A stretch of DNA of 64,000 nucleotides from Azospirillum melinis (GTDB lineage: Bacteria; Pseudomonadota; Alphaproteobacteria; Azospirillales; Azospirillaceae). The first letter of the stretch is position 1. Each line of letters starts with the position of its first letter. The stretch lies in assembly GCF_013340935.1 (NCBI RefSeq), contig NZ_WHOS01000028.1:1-64000 (forward strand), written 5' to 3'. The translations under genes and the position numbers were made by a program. This document shows positions 15,617 to 23,079 of the stretch, piece after piece. The notes below the pieces were generated by a model. The model saw only the letters and a list, made by a program, of their open reading frames with translations, made no database searches and was not told the origin of the DNA.

Positions 15617-17062
15617 TTACAGAACGCCGGTGGCAGCCGGAAGCGGCCGCGCTGCGTCGCTTCGCCGCGGCATGGGCGGGAAGCGCAGGGTGAAGGTGGC
15701 GCCGCCGCCGGCGGTGTCCTCGACCGCGATGCTGCCGCCATGCGCCTTCATGGTGCGGGCGACGATGGACAGGCCCAGCCCGGCCCCGCCGGTTCCGTTC
15801 CCATCCGTTCCGGTGCCATGGCGGCTGTCGCGCCCGCCCTGCCAGAAGCGCTCGAACACGCGGGCGCGCTGGTCCGGCGGGATGCCGGGGCCGCGGTCGA
15901 TCACCCGCAGCAGCGGCCCGCCGTCGGCGGACTGCGCCAGCTCCAGGCTGACCGTGCTGCCGGCCGGGGCATGGCAGACGGCGTTCTCCACCAGATTGCG
16001 CAGGGCGCGGAACAGCGGGTCATGGGCGCCGCGCACCGGCAGCGGCCGGTCGTCGCCGATCACCTCGATCAGGCGGCCCTTGCCGAGCGCCAGCGGGGCG
16101 AGATGGGCGGCGGTCTCCACCGCAAGCCGGGACAGGTCGACCGATTCGTCGGGGGCAATGCGCAGAGCGTCCAGCCGCGCCAGATCGAGCAGCTGGTCGA
16201 CCAGCCGCGCCATGCCGGCGACATCCTCGCGAATCGGGGCGCCCGCGGCGCCGATCAGCGCCAGATGGGCGTCCAGCACCGCCAGCGGCGTGCGCAGCTC
16301 GTGCGCGGCGTCAGCGATGAAGCCGCGCTGCGCCTCGTAACCGGCTTCAAGCCGGTCGAGCGCCTGGTTGACGGCGCGGACCAGCGGCAGCACCTCGCGC
16401 GGCATGCCCTGTTCCGGCAGCCGTTCCGACACGCTGTCGGGTCCGATCGCCGCGGCACGGGCCGAGGCGCGGCGCAGCGGCCGCAGGCCGCGGTGGATGA
16501 TGACCAGATTGACCAGGATCAGCACCAGGGCGAAGGGCAGCCAGATCCAGCCGAAATGCTCGACGAACTCTTCCAGCAGCCATTCGATATGCAGCTCCTC
16601 CTCGCCGGAGGCCACCTGGATCCAATAGGGCCGGCTGCCAACCTCGATGCGGTGGCTGAGGCCGTAGAGCGGCGGCTCGCCGTTCTGCGCCGGCACGCGG
16701 AAGACGCTGCGCGGCCGTTCGGTCGCCGTAGGGTCGAGCGGACCGTCGACGCCGCTGGAGCCGAGCAGCAGCCGGCCCTCGCCATCGACCAGGGCGAAGG
16801 AGGCGGCATTCACCCGCAGCATCGCCTGGACCGGCTCGGACAGGGCGATGTTCAGCGTGCCGTTGGGGCCGCGCACCGCCTTCTCGATCACGCGGACGAC
16901 GCCGGACAGGGTGCGCTGGCGCATCCGGTCGTGGGTGCCCTTGAACTCGACATAGAGCAGCAGCGCCGTGGTTGCGACCGCGAGCAGCGTGACCAGCACC
17001 AGCCAGCGCGCGATGGACGCCAGCAGCGACGGCGGGCGCCCTTTGTCCGCGCCGCCGCTCAT
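15617..17062 (-). CDS. Sensor histidine kinase
   Basis: This 481-residue membrane kinase has transmembrane segments at about 17-37 and 171-190 enclosing a periplasmic sensor domain of about 130 residues. A HAMP-like linker follows. The phospho-acceptor His254 lies in AAHELRTPL. The N-box is NLVENAVCHAP; the G1 (DRGPGIP), F (FERFWQGG) and G2 (GAGLGLSI) boxes are all present, so it should be active. Its start overlaps the regulator stop by 4 nt (ATGA), so the two are translated together. Domain order resembles the QseC/PmrB type. The signal is unknown; genes downstream encode an Asp-rich protein and cytochrome b561, hinting at redox or metal stress. Confidence 0.92.
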   Translation of the reverse strand: MSGGADKGRPPSLLASIARWLVLVTLLAVATTALLLYVEFKGTHDRMRQRTLSGVVRVIEKAVRGPNGTLNIALSEPVQAMLRVNAASFALVDGEGRLLLGSSGVDGPLDPTATERPRSVFRVPAQNGEPPLYGLSHRIEVGSRPYWIQVASGEEELHIEWLLEEFVEHFGWIWLPFALVLILVNLVIIHRGLRPLRRASARAAAIGPDSVSERLPEQGMPREVLPLVRAVNQALDRLEAGYEAQRGFIADAAHELRTPLAVLDAHLALIGAAGAPIREDVAGMARLVDQLLDLARLDALRIAPDESVDLSRLAVETAAHLAPLALGKGRLIEVIGDDRPLPVRGAHDPLFRALRNLVENAVCHAPAGSTVSLELAQSADGGPLLRVIDRGPGIPPDQRARVFERFWQGGRDSRHGTGTDGNGTGGAGLGLSIVARTMKAHGGSIAVEDTAGGGATFTLRFPPMPRRSDAARPLPAATGVL

Positions 17063-17772
17063 TGCCCGATCTCCGCGCCGGCCTCCGCCCCCTTCTCCGC
17101 AGGCACTTCAGTCAGGATATAGCCGATGCCGCGCAGGGTCTGGACGCCGGCGGTGGCGCCCGCGGCAAGCAGCCGCTTGCGCAGCCGGTGGATCAGCACC
17201 TCGACCGCGTTCGACCCGACCTCTTCGCCGAAGCCGTAGAGGCCGTTCTCCAGCGCCGCCTTCGACACCACCCGGCCGGCGCGGCGCAGCAGCAACTCCA
17301 GCGCGTCCAGCTCGCGCCGGCTGAGATCCAGCGGCTTGCCGGCGACGCTGGCCAGCCGGGCCGCCGAATCGAAGGCGAGGTTCCCCTGTTGCAGCACCAT
17401 GCCCAGCGCAGCCCCCGGCCGGCGCAGCAGGGCGCGGATGCGGGCGACCAGCTCCTCCAGCGCGAAGGGCTTCACCAGATAGTCGTCGGCCCCCAGGTTC
17501 AGCCCTTTGACCCGGTCATCGACCCCGTCGCGGGCGGTCAGGATCAGCACCGGGGTGGCGTCGGTGCGGGCGCGCAGGGCCGACAGCAGCGTCAGCCCGT
17601 CGGCATCCGGCAGTCCGAGGTCGAGCAGCACGGCATCGAAGCCGGCGACGGCCAGGGCGGCCGACGCATCCTCCGCGCTGTGGACGAGGTCGACGGCGAA
17701 GCCGGCCTTGCCCAGCCCTTCGGCGGTCAGGGCGGCCAGCCGGCGGTTGTCTTCGATCAGCAGCAGCCGCAA
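17059..17772 (-). CDS. OmpR-family response regulator
   Basis: With a TTG start at 17772 the protein has 237 residues, normal for OmpR/PhoB regulators. The receiver domain carries acidic residues 7-8, phospho-acceptor Asp51 and Lys101. The C-terminal winged helix (about 140-225) contains LSRRELDALELLLRRAGRVVSK and ends with a recognisable LRGIGYIL strand. An ATG at 17853 in the same frame would add 27 residues before the receiver and is less likely. It is the first gene of the operon with the kinase and presumably regulates that operon itself. Confidence 0.9.
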   Translation of the reverse strand: MRLLLIEDNRRLAALTAEGLGKAGFAVDLVHSAEDASAALAVAGFDAVLLDLGLPDADGLTLLSALRARTDATPVLILTARDGVDDRVKGLNLGADDYLVKPFALEELVARIRALLRRPGAALGMVLQQGNLAFDSAARLASVAGKPLDLSRRELDALELLLRRAGRVVSKAALENGLYGFGEEVGSNAVEVLIHRLRKRLLAAGATAGVQTLRGIGYILTEVPAEKGAEAGAEIGQ

Positions 17773-17899
17773 AGCGGGAGTTTCCGGAACCGGTGGGCGG
17801 GATGGGATTGCCGCGACTCTCCGCCTTTTGCCGCACGACTGCAAGCCGGGCACGGATGTCGGTCTTTCTTCCCTCTCCCGCCTCGGGACAGGGCTCTCT

Positions 17900-18853
17900 T
17901 CACACGATGGCGGTGTCCGGGATGGTGCCGGTCAGCACGGCGCGGACGTTGTCGGCGATCATGTGGCCGGTGCGGATGCGCGCCTCGTCGGTGGTGGCGC
18001 CGATGTGCGGGGTCAGGATCAGGTTCGGCACGCCCTGGAACGGGTTGTCGGCCGGCAGCGGCTCCGTCGCATAGACGTCCAGCAGGGCGCCGCCGAGATG
18101 GCCGCTCGTCAGCGCCGCCGCCAGCGCCGCCTCGTCGACGATGCCGCCGCGGGCGACGTTGACCAGGATGGTGCCGGGCTTCAGCCGGGCGATCACCTCG
18201 GCGCTGACCAGATTGTGGGTGTCCGGCGTGTAGGGCAGGTGGAGCGACAGCGCGTCGGCCGTGTCCCAGATGCGGTCGAACGACACCTTCTCCACGCCCA
18301 TGCGGGCCCAGACCGGATCGTCTGCCGGCACATGCGGGTCGGCGGCGATCACCGTCATGTCCAGACCCTGGGCGCGGCGGGCGACATGGCGGCCGATGCG
18401 GCCGAAACCGACGATGCCGAGTGTCTTGCCCGACACCTCGCGCCCGATCAACCGGCCGCGCGGCCATTTGCCGGCGGCCACGTCCGGCGTCGCGAAATAG
18501 GTGGTGCCGCGCACCAGCATCATCAGGCCGGCAATCGCCAGCTCCGCGACCGACACCTCGTTGGCGCCGGTGGCCGGCAGGACGGCGATGCCGCGCTCCC
18601 GGCAGGCCGGCACGTCGATGTTGTCCAGCCCGACGCCCAGCCGGCCCACCGCCTTCAGCTTGGGGAAGGCGTCGAAGAAGGCGCCGCGGATCTCCGTCTC
18701 GTTGCGGATGCAGATGGCGCGGGCGTCGCGGCCCATCGCATACAGCTCGTCCAGGCGTTTGTAGAGGGTTTCGTCGTAATGGACGTCGAAGTCGCGGCGC
18801 AGCTCGTCGACGGCGCTGGGCTGCATGAATTCGGAAATGATGATGTCGGGCAT
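17900..18853 (-). CDS. D-isomer-specific 2-hydroxyacid dehydrogenase
   Basis: This 317-residue NAD-dependent dehydrogenase has the dinucleotide-binding GxGxxG as GIVGFGRIGRHVA at about 142-155. Catalytic residues are Arg in NVARGGIVDE, Glu in DVYATEP and His in LTPHIGATT, the standard Arg-Glu-His set. It resembles SerA-type and sulfolactate dehydrogenases more than glyoxylate reductases, but the substrate cannot be read from sequence. It lies 27 nt after the RraA-like gene on the same strand and across from a TctC binding protein. A small catabolic unit for an imported carboxylate or sulfonate is a reasonable inference. Confidence 0.88.
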   Translation of the reverse strand: MPDIIISEFMQPSAVDELRRDFDVHYDETLYKRLDELYAMGRDARAICIRNETEIRGAFFDAFPKLKAVGRLGVGLDNIDVPACRERGIAVLPATGANEVSVAELAIAGLMMLVRGTTYFATPDVAAGKWPRGRLIGREVSGKTLGIVGFGRIGRHVARRAQGLDMTVIAADPHVPADDPVWARMGVEKVSFDRIWDTADALSLHLPYTPDTHNLVSAEVIARLKPGTILVNVARGGIVDEAALAAALTSGHLGGALLDVYATEPLPADNPFQGVPNLILTPHIGATTDEARIRTGHMIADNVRAVLTGTIPDTAIV

Positions 18854-18880
18854 GGCGGGAGGCTTCCGTCGGAGAGCGGA

Positions 18881-19549
18881 TCAGAGCGCGATGTTGGCGG
18901 CGTCGAGATAGGGCTTCAGGTTCAGAAGCTCGATGGTCGTCTCGCCGGCTTCCAGCTTATGACGGTAGGCCTCTTCCGCGGCCTCGCGGGCGGCGGCCTT
19001 CGCAAGCGTGTCGGCAGCCAGATCCTGCGGCACCACCACCACGCCGTCGTCGTCGGCGACCACGATGTCGCCCGGCGAGACCATCACGCCGCCGACCACG
19101 ACCGTCGTGTTGACGTCGCCCTTGGCGTCGGTCTTGTTGGTGCCCTTCATGTTGGTGCCGCGGCAGAAGACCGGGAAGCCCATGTCGCGGATGGCGGCGG
19201 CGTCGCGCACGCAGCCGTCGATCACCAGCCCGCCCAGCCCGCGGGCGATGGCCGACGCGGTCAGAATGTCGCCCCAGGGGCCGGCATCGGTCATGCCCTT
19301 GAAGTCCACCACCAGCACGTCACCCGGCTTGGCCAGCGCCACCGCGATGTGGATCATCAGGTTGTCGGTCGGCCCGCAGGACACGGTCAGCGCCGGACCG
19401 CACAGCCGCATGCCGGGGAACAGCGGCTTGATCGGGTAGCCCATGGCGCCCTTCTTGCCCATCGCCTCGTGCAGGGTGGCGGGAGACTGGGCACGCAGCG
19501 CCTCCAGCGTGGCGGCGTCGGGGCGGGCGAAATCCTTGTGAACGGTCAT
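18881..19549 (-). CDS. RraA-like / aldolase-type protein
   Basis: This 222-residue protein has the RraA/HMG aldolase fold. Visible signatures are ATLHEAMGKKGAM at the N-terminus, the GPWGDILTASAIARGLGGLVIDGCVRD block (the conserved G-x-R-D region) and VSPGDIVVADDDGVVVVP near residue 165. Members act as divalent-metal 4-hydroxy-4-methyl-2-oxoglutarate or oxaloacetate-type aldolases/decarboxylases, while E. coli RraA inhibits RNase E. The conserved Arg-Asp pair favours an enzyme. It is the first gene of a two-gene unit with a hydroxyacid dehydrogenase, which also favours a metabolic role. Confidence 0.85.
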   Translation of the reverse strand: MTVHKDFARPDAATLEALRAQSPATLHEAMGKKGAMGYPIKPLFPGMRLCGPALTVSCGPTDNLMIHIAVALAKPGDVLVVDFKGMTDAGPWGDILTASAIARGLGGLVIDGCVRDAAAIRDMGFPVFCRGTNMKGTNKTDAKGDVNTTVVVGGVMVSPGDIVVADDDGVVVVPQDLAADTLAKAAAREAAEEAYRHKLEAGETTIELLNLKPYLDAANIAL

Positions 19550-19883
19550 GCCGGGAGCAGCCTTTCGCGAATGAACGGTATCCGGTGCGGCGTGCTCCGG
19601 ATGACCCTTATGACGGGTGAACCAGGACAGATAAACAAGTATTAGAATATTTTGCTGTAACTGAAAACATCGAAACGGAGGTTGATTGCTGGAAAATCGC
19701 CTTTACGATGGGGATTGCCGCAAGAAGGCGCCGGAACGGCGTCTGATGACCGATAAAAAGCAATTGAAAGATGCCGCATCCGCAGGCGCGGCGGTTTCTG
19801 GGGCAGTTCCTGGGGCGGTGCCGGGCACAACGTTGGATCGTGGTCCCGGCCGTGGTGCGGATGCGAACCGAAGGAGGCGATGT
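19550..19883. other. Divergent control region between rraA-like and tctC genes
   Basis: This 334-base stretch holds no supported gene. It is AT-richer near 19630-19710. A possible plus-strand promoter is TTGATT (19682-19687), a 16-nt spacer and TACGAT (19704-19709). An open frame continues upstream of the TctC start, but codon content there is poor and AAGGAGG at 19871-19877 fixes the start. No clear operator palindrome was found. Confidence 0.4.
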
Positions 19884-20999
19884 ATGGATATGAAGGCGCA
19901 TTCCGCCGTTCAGGATGGATCGGCAGGCCCCGCCGCCTCCGCGGCCGGAATCGGCCGGTTCGGCGCCTTGTCGCAAAGGATCCTGTCGGGAGGGTTGGTG
20001 CGGCTGTCGGCGGCCATCGGGACTGTTGCCACTGGGGCCGCTGTCGGAGTTGCCGCCGGGCTGGCGGCGGCCATCGCGCTGGCGGCGCCGGGCGCGGCCT
20101 TGGCCGCCTATCCGGAGAAGCCGATCAGCCTGATCGTCGGCTATGCCGCCGGCGGCGGGTCCGATTTCATCGTCCGGTCGCTCGCCCCCTTCATCGAGAA
20201 GGAACTGGGCGGCAGCGCCCGGGTGATCGTGATGAACCGTCCGGGTGCGGGCGGCGAGATCGGCTTTGCCGCCATCGCCGACGCCACCCCCGACGGCTAC
20301 ACCATCGGCCTAATCAACTCGCCCAACGTCGTGACGATCCCCATCGAGCGGCATGCGCGCTTCTCGCTGGACCGGCTCGACCCGCTCTACAATCTGGTCG
20401 ACGATCCCGGCTCCTTCGTCGTCCACAAGGAAAGCCCGTTCCAGACGCTGGCCGACGTCGCCGCCTTCGCCAAGGCCAACCCCAACAATGTGACGGTCGG
20501 CACCACCGGCATCGGCTCCGACGACCATCTGGCGATGCTGATGTTCCAGCGCCTGACCCAGACCCAGCTGACCCATGTGCCCTTCCCGGGCAGCGCCGAC
20601 GCCCACCGCGCCCTGCTGGGCCGGCACATCCAGGTCACCTCGATGAACATCGGCGAATCGGCGCGGGCCCGTGAAGGCGACCCGATCCGCATCCTGGGCG
20701 TGATGACGGAAAAGCGGTCGGAGCAGGCCGCCGACGTGCCGACCTTCAAGGAGCTTGGCTTCGACGTGAAGATGTCGTCGCTGCGCGGCCTCGCCGCCCC
20801 GATGGGCCTTCCGCCGGAGGTGCGGACCAAGCTGGTCGACGCCATCGCCAAGGCGGTCCAGCATCCGGAGTTCCAGGACATCGCCCGCAAGGCCTACCAG
20901 CCGCTGCGCCTGCTGCCCTCCGACCAGTATGCGGCGGAACTGAAGACCCAGGAGGCGACCTTCCGCACCATCTGGAAGGAGACGCCCTGGCTGAAGTGA
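19884..20999 (+). CDS. TctC-family tripartite tricarboxylate binding protein with long N-terminus
   Basis: This 371-residue protein is a periplasmic substrate-binding protein of the Bug/TctC family, which captures carboxylates for TctAB permeases or signals to sensors. The mature part starts at AAYPEKPI (about residue 73). The binding loops GYAAGGGSDF, NRPGAGGEIGFAAI and TVGTTGIGSDDHL are visible. The region before the mature part is unusually long, about 72 residues in two Ala/Gly-rich hydrophobic stretches. AAGGAGG 6 nt upstream supports the start. No TctA or TctB gene is in the window, so this is an orphan binding protein. A near-paralogue lies tail-to-tail at 21086-22054. Confidence 0.85.
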   Translation: MDMKAHSAVQDGSAGPAASAAGIGRFGALSQRILSGGLVRLSAAIGTVATGAAVGVAAGLAAAIALAAPGAALAAYPEKPISLIVGYAAGGGSDFIVRSLAPFIEKELGGSARVIVMNRPGAGGEIGFAAIADATPDGYTIGLINSPNVVTIPIERHARFSLDRLDPLYNLVDDPGSFVVHKESPFQTLADVAAFAKANPNNVTVGTTGIGSDDHLAMLMFQRLTQTQLTHVPFPGSADAHRALLGRHIQVTSMNIGESARAREGDPIRILGVMTEKRSEQAADVPTFKELGFDVKMSSLRGLAAPMGLPPEVRTKLVDAIAKAVQHPEFQDIARKAYQPLRLLPSDQYAAELKTQEATFRTIWKETPWLK

Positions 21000-21007
21000 G
21001 GGCTGTC

Positions 21008-21077
21008 GCAGGGATCGTTGGACGGAAAAAGGGCGCCGGTGCAAGCCGGCGCCCTTTCCTTATCGTCCGATCCCTGC
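21008..21077. terminator. Bidirectional terminator between the two tctC genes
   Basis: The core is a perfect 12-bp stem AAAGGGCGCCGG (21028-21039) / CCGGCGCCCTTT (21046-21057) with a 6-nt loop, flanked by A and T runs usable from both strands. The outer sequences GCAGGGATCG (21008-21017) and CGATCCCTGC (21068-21077) pair as well, giving a roughly 70-nt imperfect palindrome between convergent genes. Confidence 0.85.
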
Positions 21078-21085
21078 GGCGGGTG

Positions 21086-22054
21086 TTACTTCAGCCACGG
21101 ATTGGTGGCCCACAACTCGCGCAGTTCCTTGGTCGACTCGGCCAGTTCGGCGGCGTACTGGTCCGGCGCCAGCAGGCGGATGGGCTGGTACAGCTCCTTC
21201 GCCTTGGCCTGGAAGCCCGGATCGTTGGCGGCCTTGCCCAGCGCGTCGACCAGCTTGGTCCGCACCTCCGGCGGCAGCCCCTTCGGCGCCGCGATGCCGC
21301 GCAGCGACGACATCAGCGCGTTGAAGCCCTGCTCCTTGAAGGTGCCGACGCCGGGAGCCTGCTCCACCTTCTTCTCGGCCATCACGCCCAGGACGGTGAT
21401 CGGATCCTTCTGCTTGTACTGCATCGCCTCGCCGATGTTCACGGCGCTCAGCATGATCTTCTTGTTGGCCAGCGCCGCCTCGTTGGCGGCGGAGCCCTGG
21501 AAGGGCACATGGGTGAACGTCACGCCGGCCTGGCGCTGGAACACCAGCATCGCCAGATGGTCGTCGGAGCCGATGCCGGTGGTGCCGACCGTCACGCTGT
21601 TCGGGTTGGCCTTGGCGAAGGTGACGACGTCGGTCAGCGTCTGGAACTGACCTTCGTTGTTGACCGCGAAGGAGCTCGGGTCGTCGACCAGATTGTAGAG
21701 CGGGTCGAGCCGGTCCAGCGAATAGCGGGCCTGGCGCTCGATCGGGATGGCGTTGACGTTCGGCGAGTTGATGGCGCCGATGGTGTAGCCGTCGGGGGCG
21801 GCGTCGGCGATGGCGGCAAAGCCGATCTCGCCGCCGGCGCCGGGCTTGTTCACCACCTCGACCCGGCTGCCCTCACCCAGCTGCTTTTCCAGGAAGGGTG
21901 CCAGGGCGCGAATCAGCAGATCGGTACCGCCGCCGGCGCCGAAGGCCACGATCATCGTGATCGGCTTCTCCGGATAGGCCGCCTCGGCGTTCGTGGCCGA
22001 CATGAACAGCGCGCCGGCCGCGGCTGCCAGAGAGAGAGCTTTCCAGAACTTCAT
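21086..22054 (-). CDS. TctC-family tripartite tricarboxylate binding protein
   Basis: This 322-residue periplasmic binding protein has a normal signal peptide (about 25 residues, cleaved before AAYPEKPI). It shares long identical stretches with the TctC protein encoded opposite, for example NKPGAGGEIGFAAIAD, RLDPLYNLVDDP and VGTTGIGSDDHLAML, so the two are recent paralogues. GGGGGGA lies directly upstream of ATG 22054; an upstream in-frame ATG would bury the signal peptide. No permease subunits are adjacent. Ligand unknown; the nearby hydroxyacid dehydrogenase and RraA-like enzyme hint at a hydroxy- or keto-acid. Confidence 0.9.
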   Translation of the reverse strand: MKFWKALSLAAAAGALFMSATNAEAAYPEKPITMIVAFGAGGGTDLLIRALAPFLEKQLGEGSRVEVVNKPGAGGEIGFAAIADAAPDGYTIGAINSPNVNAIPIERQARYSLDRLDPLYNLVDDPSSFAVNNEGQFQTLTDVVTFAKANPNSVTVGTTGIGSDDHLAMLVFQRQAGVTFTHVPFQGSAANEAALANKKIMLSAVNIGEAMQYKQKDPITVLGVMAEKKVEQAPGVGTFKEQGFNALMSSLRGIAAPKGLPPEVRTKLVDALGKAANDPGFQAKAKELYQPIRLLAPDQYAAELAESTKELRELWATNPWLK

Positions 22055-22177
22055 GATCCCCCCATCGATGATGCGCTGCGCAGACGGCCGCATGCGGCGT
22101 GCCATGCGCGGAACGGGACGGAGTCCGGGCCGATCCGGCACGAATCGACAACCTTTCCGACGGGATCGGCTGTAATC

Positions 22178-22336
22178 ATGCGCGATGGCGGTCCGGATGC
22201 CGCTGAATATCTGAGGATGTTCCTACATCAGCAAGAACAGGCCTTCAACTCCGCAGCATACGATTTCGGATCGTCGCGTCAATACACCGCAGAATATTGC
22301 GAAGAATTGATGAAGCTATCAGGGTGTCATAAGTAA
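22178..22336 (+). CDS. Candidate short protein, 52 residues, unknown
   Basis: The frame starting ATGCGCGATGGC encodes 52 residues with a protein-like composition: helix-favouring EYLRMFLHQQEQAF, aromatic residues, two Cys and ending in GCHK. Unlike shadow frames in this GC-rich genome it is not overloaded with Arg, Pro and Ala. Codon use is AT-richer than that of neighbours. No strong ribosome site is seen (GGGAT about 15 nt upstream only), and the frame stays open further upstream. It could be a real small gene, a remnant of a longer one, or chance. Confidence 0.3.
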   Translation: MRDGGPDAAEYLRMFLHQQEQAFNSAAYDFGSSRQYTAEYCEELMKLSGCHK

Positions 22337-22647
22337 ATACTGTGTATCGGCTTGATTGCGTGGCAGTTTTTGTTGGGATTTTTTGGCGAGAGCAAAGTCG
22401 AGAATCGTGGGCGGACAGTCATCTCCGGCCCGCCGCCCATCGGCACCGGCTAACGCGAAGTTGTATATCTTCCATACAATTTACCGGCCCGCCCCACGGA
22501 TTTCTCTTTATTGGAGAGATGGGCTCTGCATTGTGTCCTAGAAATATCATCTATCCATCCACCCTCCCGTATCTGTCGTTCCGGCGAGATGGATGGGGTG
22601 GGAAATGCTGAGCGGCAGGGAGGTCTTTTTCGGAGCGTTCCCGAGCG

Positions 22648-22676
22648 TTGACAGTTGGTGGGCACCGCACTATGGT
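22648..22676 (+). promoter_or_regulatory. Sigma-70 promoter of the L36 gene
   Basis: TTGACA (22648-22653), a 17-nt spacer and TATGGT (22671-22676) closely match consensus. The predicted start of transcription is about 35 nt before the rpmJ ATG, consistent with a short leader carrying AGGA. Confidence 0.7.
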
Positions 22677-22718
22677 GCGCGCCTTCAATCGAGCCGCCGA
22701 GCGTTCAGGAACAGCATC

Positions 22719-22844
22719 ATGAAAATCGTCAACTCCCTGAAGTCGATGAAGACGCGCCATAAGGCCTGCCGCGTGATCCGCCGCAAGGGCCGCGTCTACG
22801 TCATCAACAAGCAGAACCCCCGTTTCAAGGCCCGCCAGGGCTGA
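22719..22844 (+). CDS. rpmJ: Ribosomal protein L36, type B
   Basis: This 41-residue protein reads [19 protein letters not shown] and continues with the basic L36 core to the C-terminal RFKARQG. It has a single Cys and lacks the zinc-binding CxxC...CxxxxH set, so it is the zinc-free (YkgO-like) form often found alone in alphaproteobacteria. AGGA lies 9 nt upstream, its own promoter at 22648 and a terminator at 22913, so it is a monocistronic gene. Confidence 0.95.
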   Translation: MKIVNSLKSMKTRHKACRVIRRKGRVYVINKQNPRFKARQG

Positions 22845-22912
22845 TCGATCCGCAAGGGTCGATCGACTGCGAGGCCGGGCATCGCGCCCAGCCTCTCCGT
22901 CATCGGGTGTTT

Positions 22913-22951
22913 ACGCAAGAGCCGCGCCTTCGGGTGCGGCTCTTGCGTTTT
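22913..22951 (+). terminator. Rho-independent terminator after rpmJ
   Basis: ACGCAAGAGCCGC (22913-22925) and GCGGCTCTTGCGT (22936-22948) form a perfect 13-bp stem with a 10-nt loop, followed by TTTT. It lies 68 nt after rpmJ. Confidence 0.9.
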
Positions 22952-23079
22952 GTGGCCTGCGCTTCCCGCGTGGCGGTTCCGGCCGGATGGGTCGGGAGCC
23001 GCATCGTCTTGTCTTAAGGTTGCGGCGGATGGTACGTGTGGCGGACGAGTTCGCCGCAACGGGATAAGGACCGCCCGCC

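Larger units (their letters stand above)
22055..22718. other. Gene-poor, lower-GC gap of 664 bases
   Basis: This is the longest stretch without an established gene. GC falls clearly between about 22200 and 22570, with T-runs at 22362-22385. It contains one candidate short gene (22178-22336) and the promoter of the L36 gene (22648-22676). No tRNA, insertion-sequence end or long inverted repeat was recognised. It may hold a small RNA or the remains of transferred DNA; neither can be shown by eye. Confidence 0.45.
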
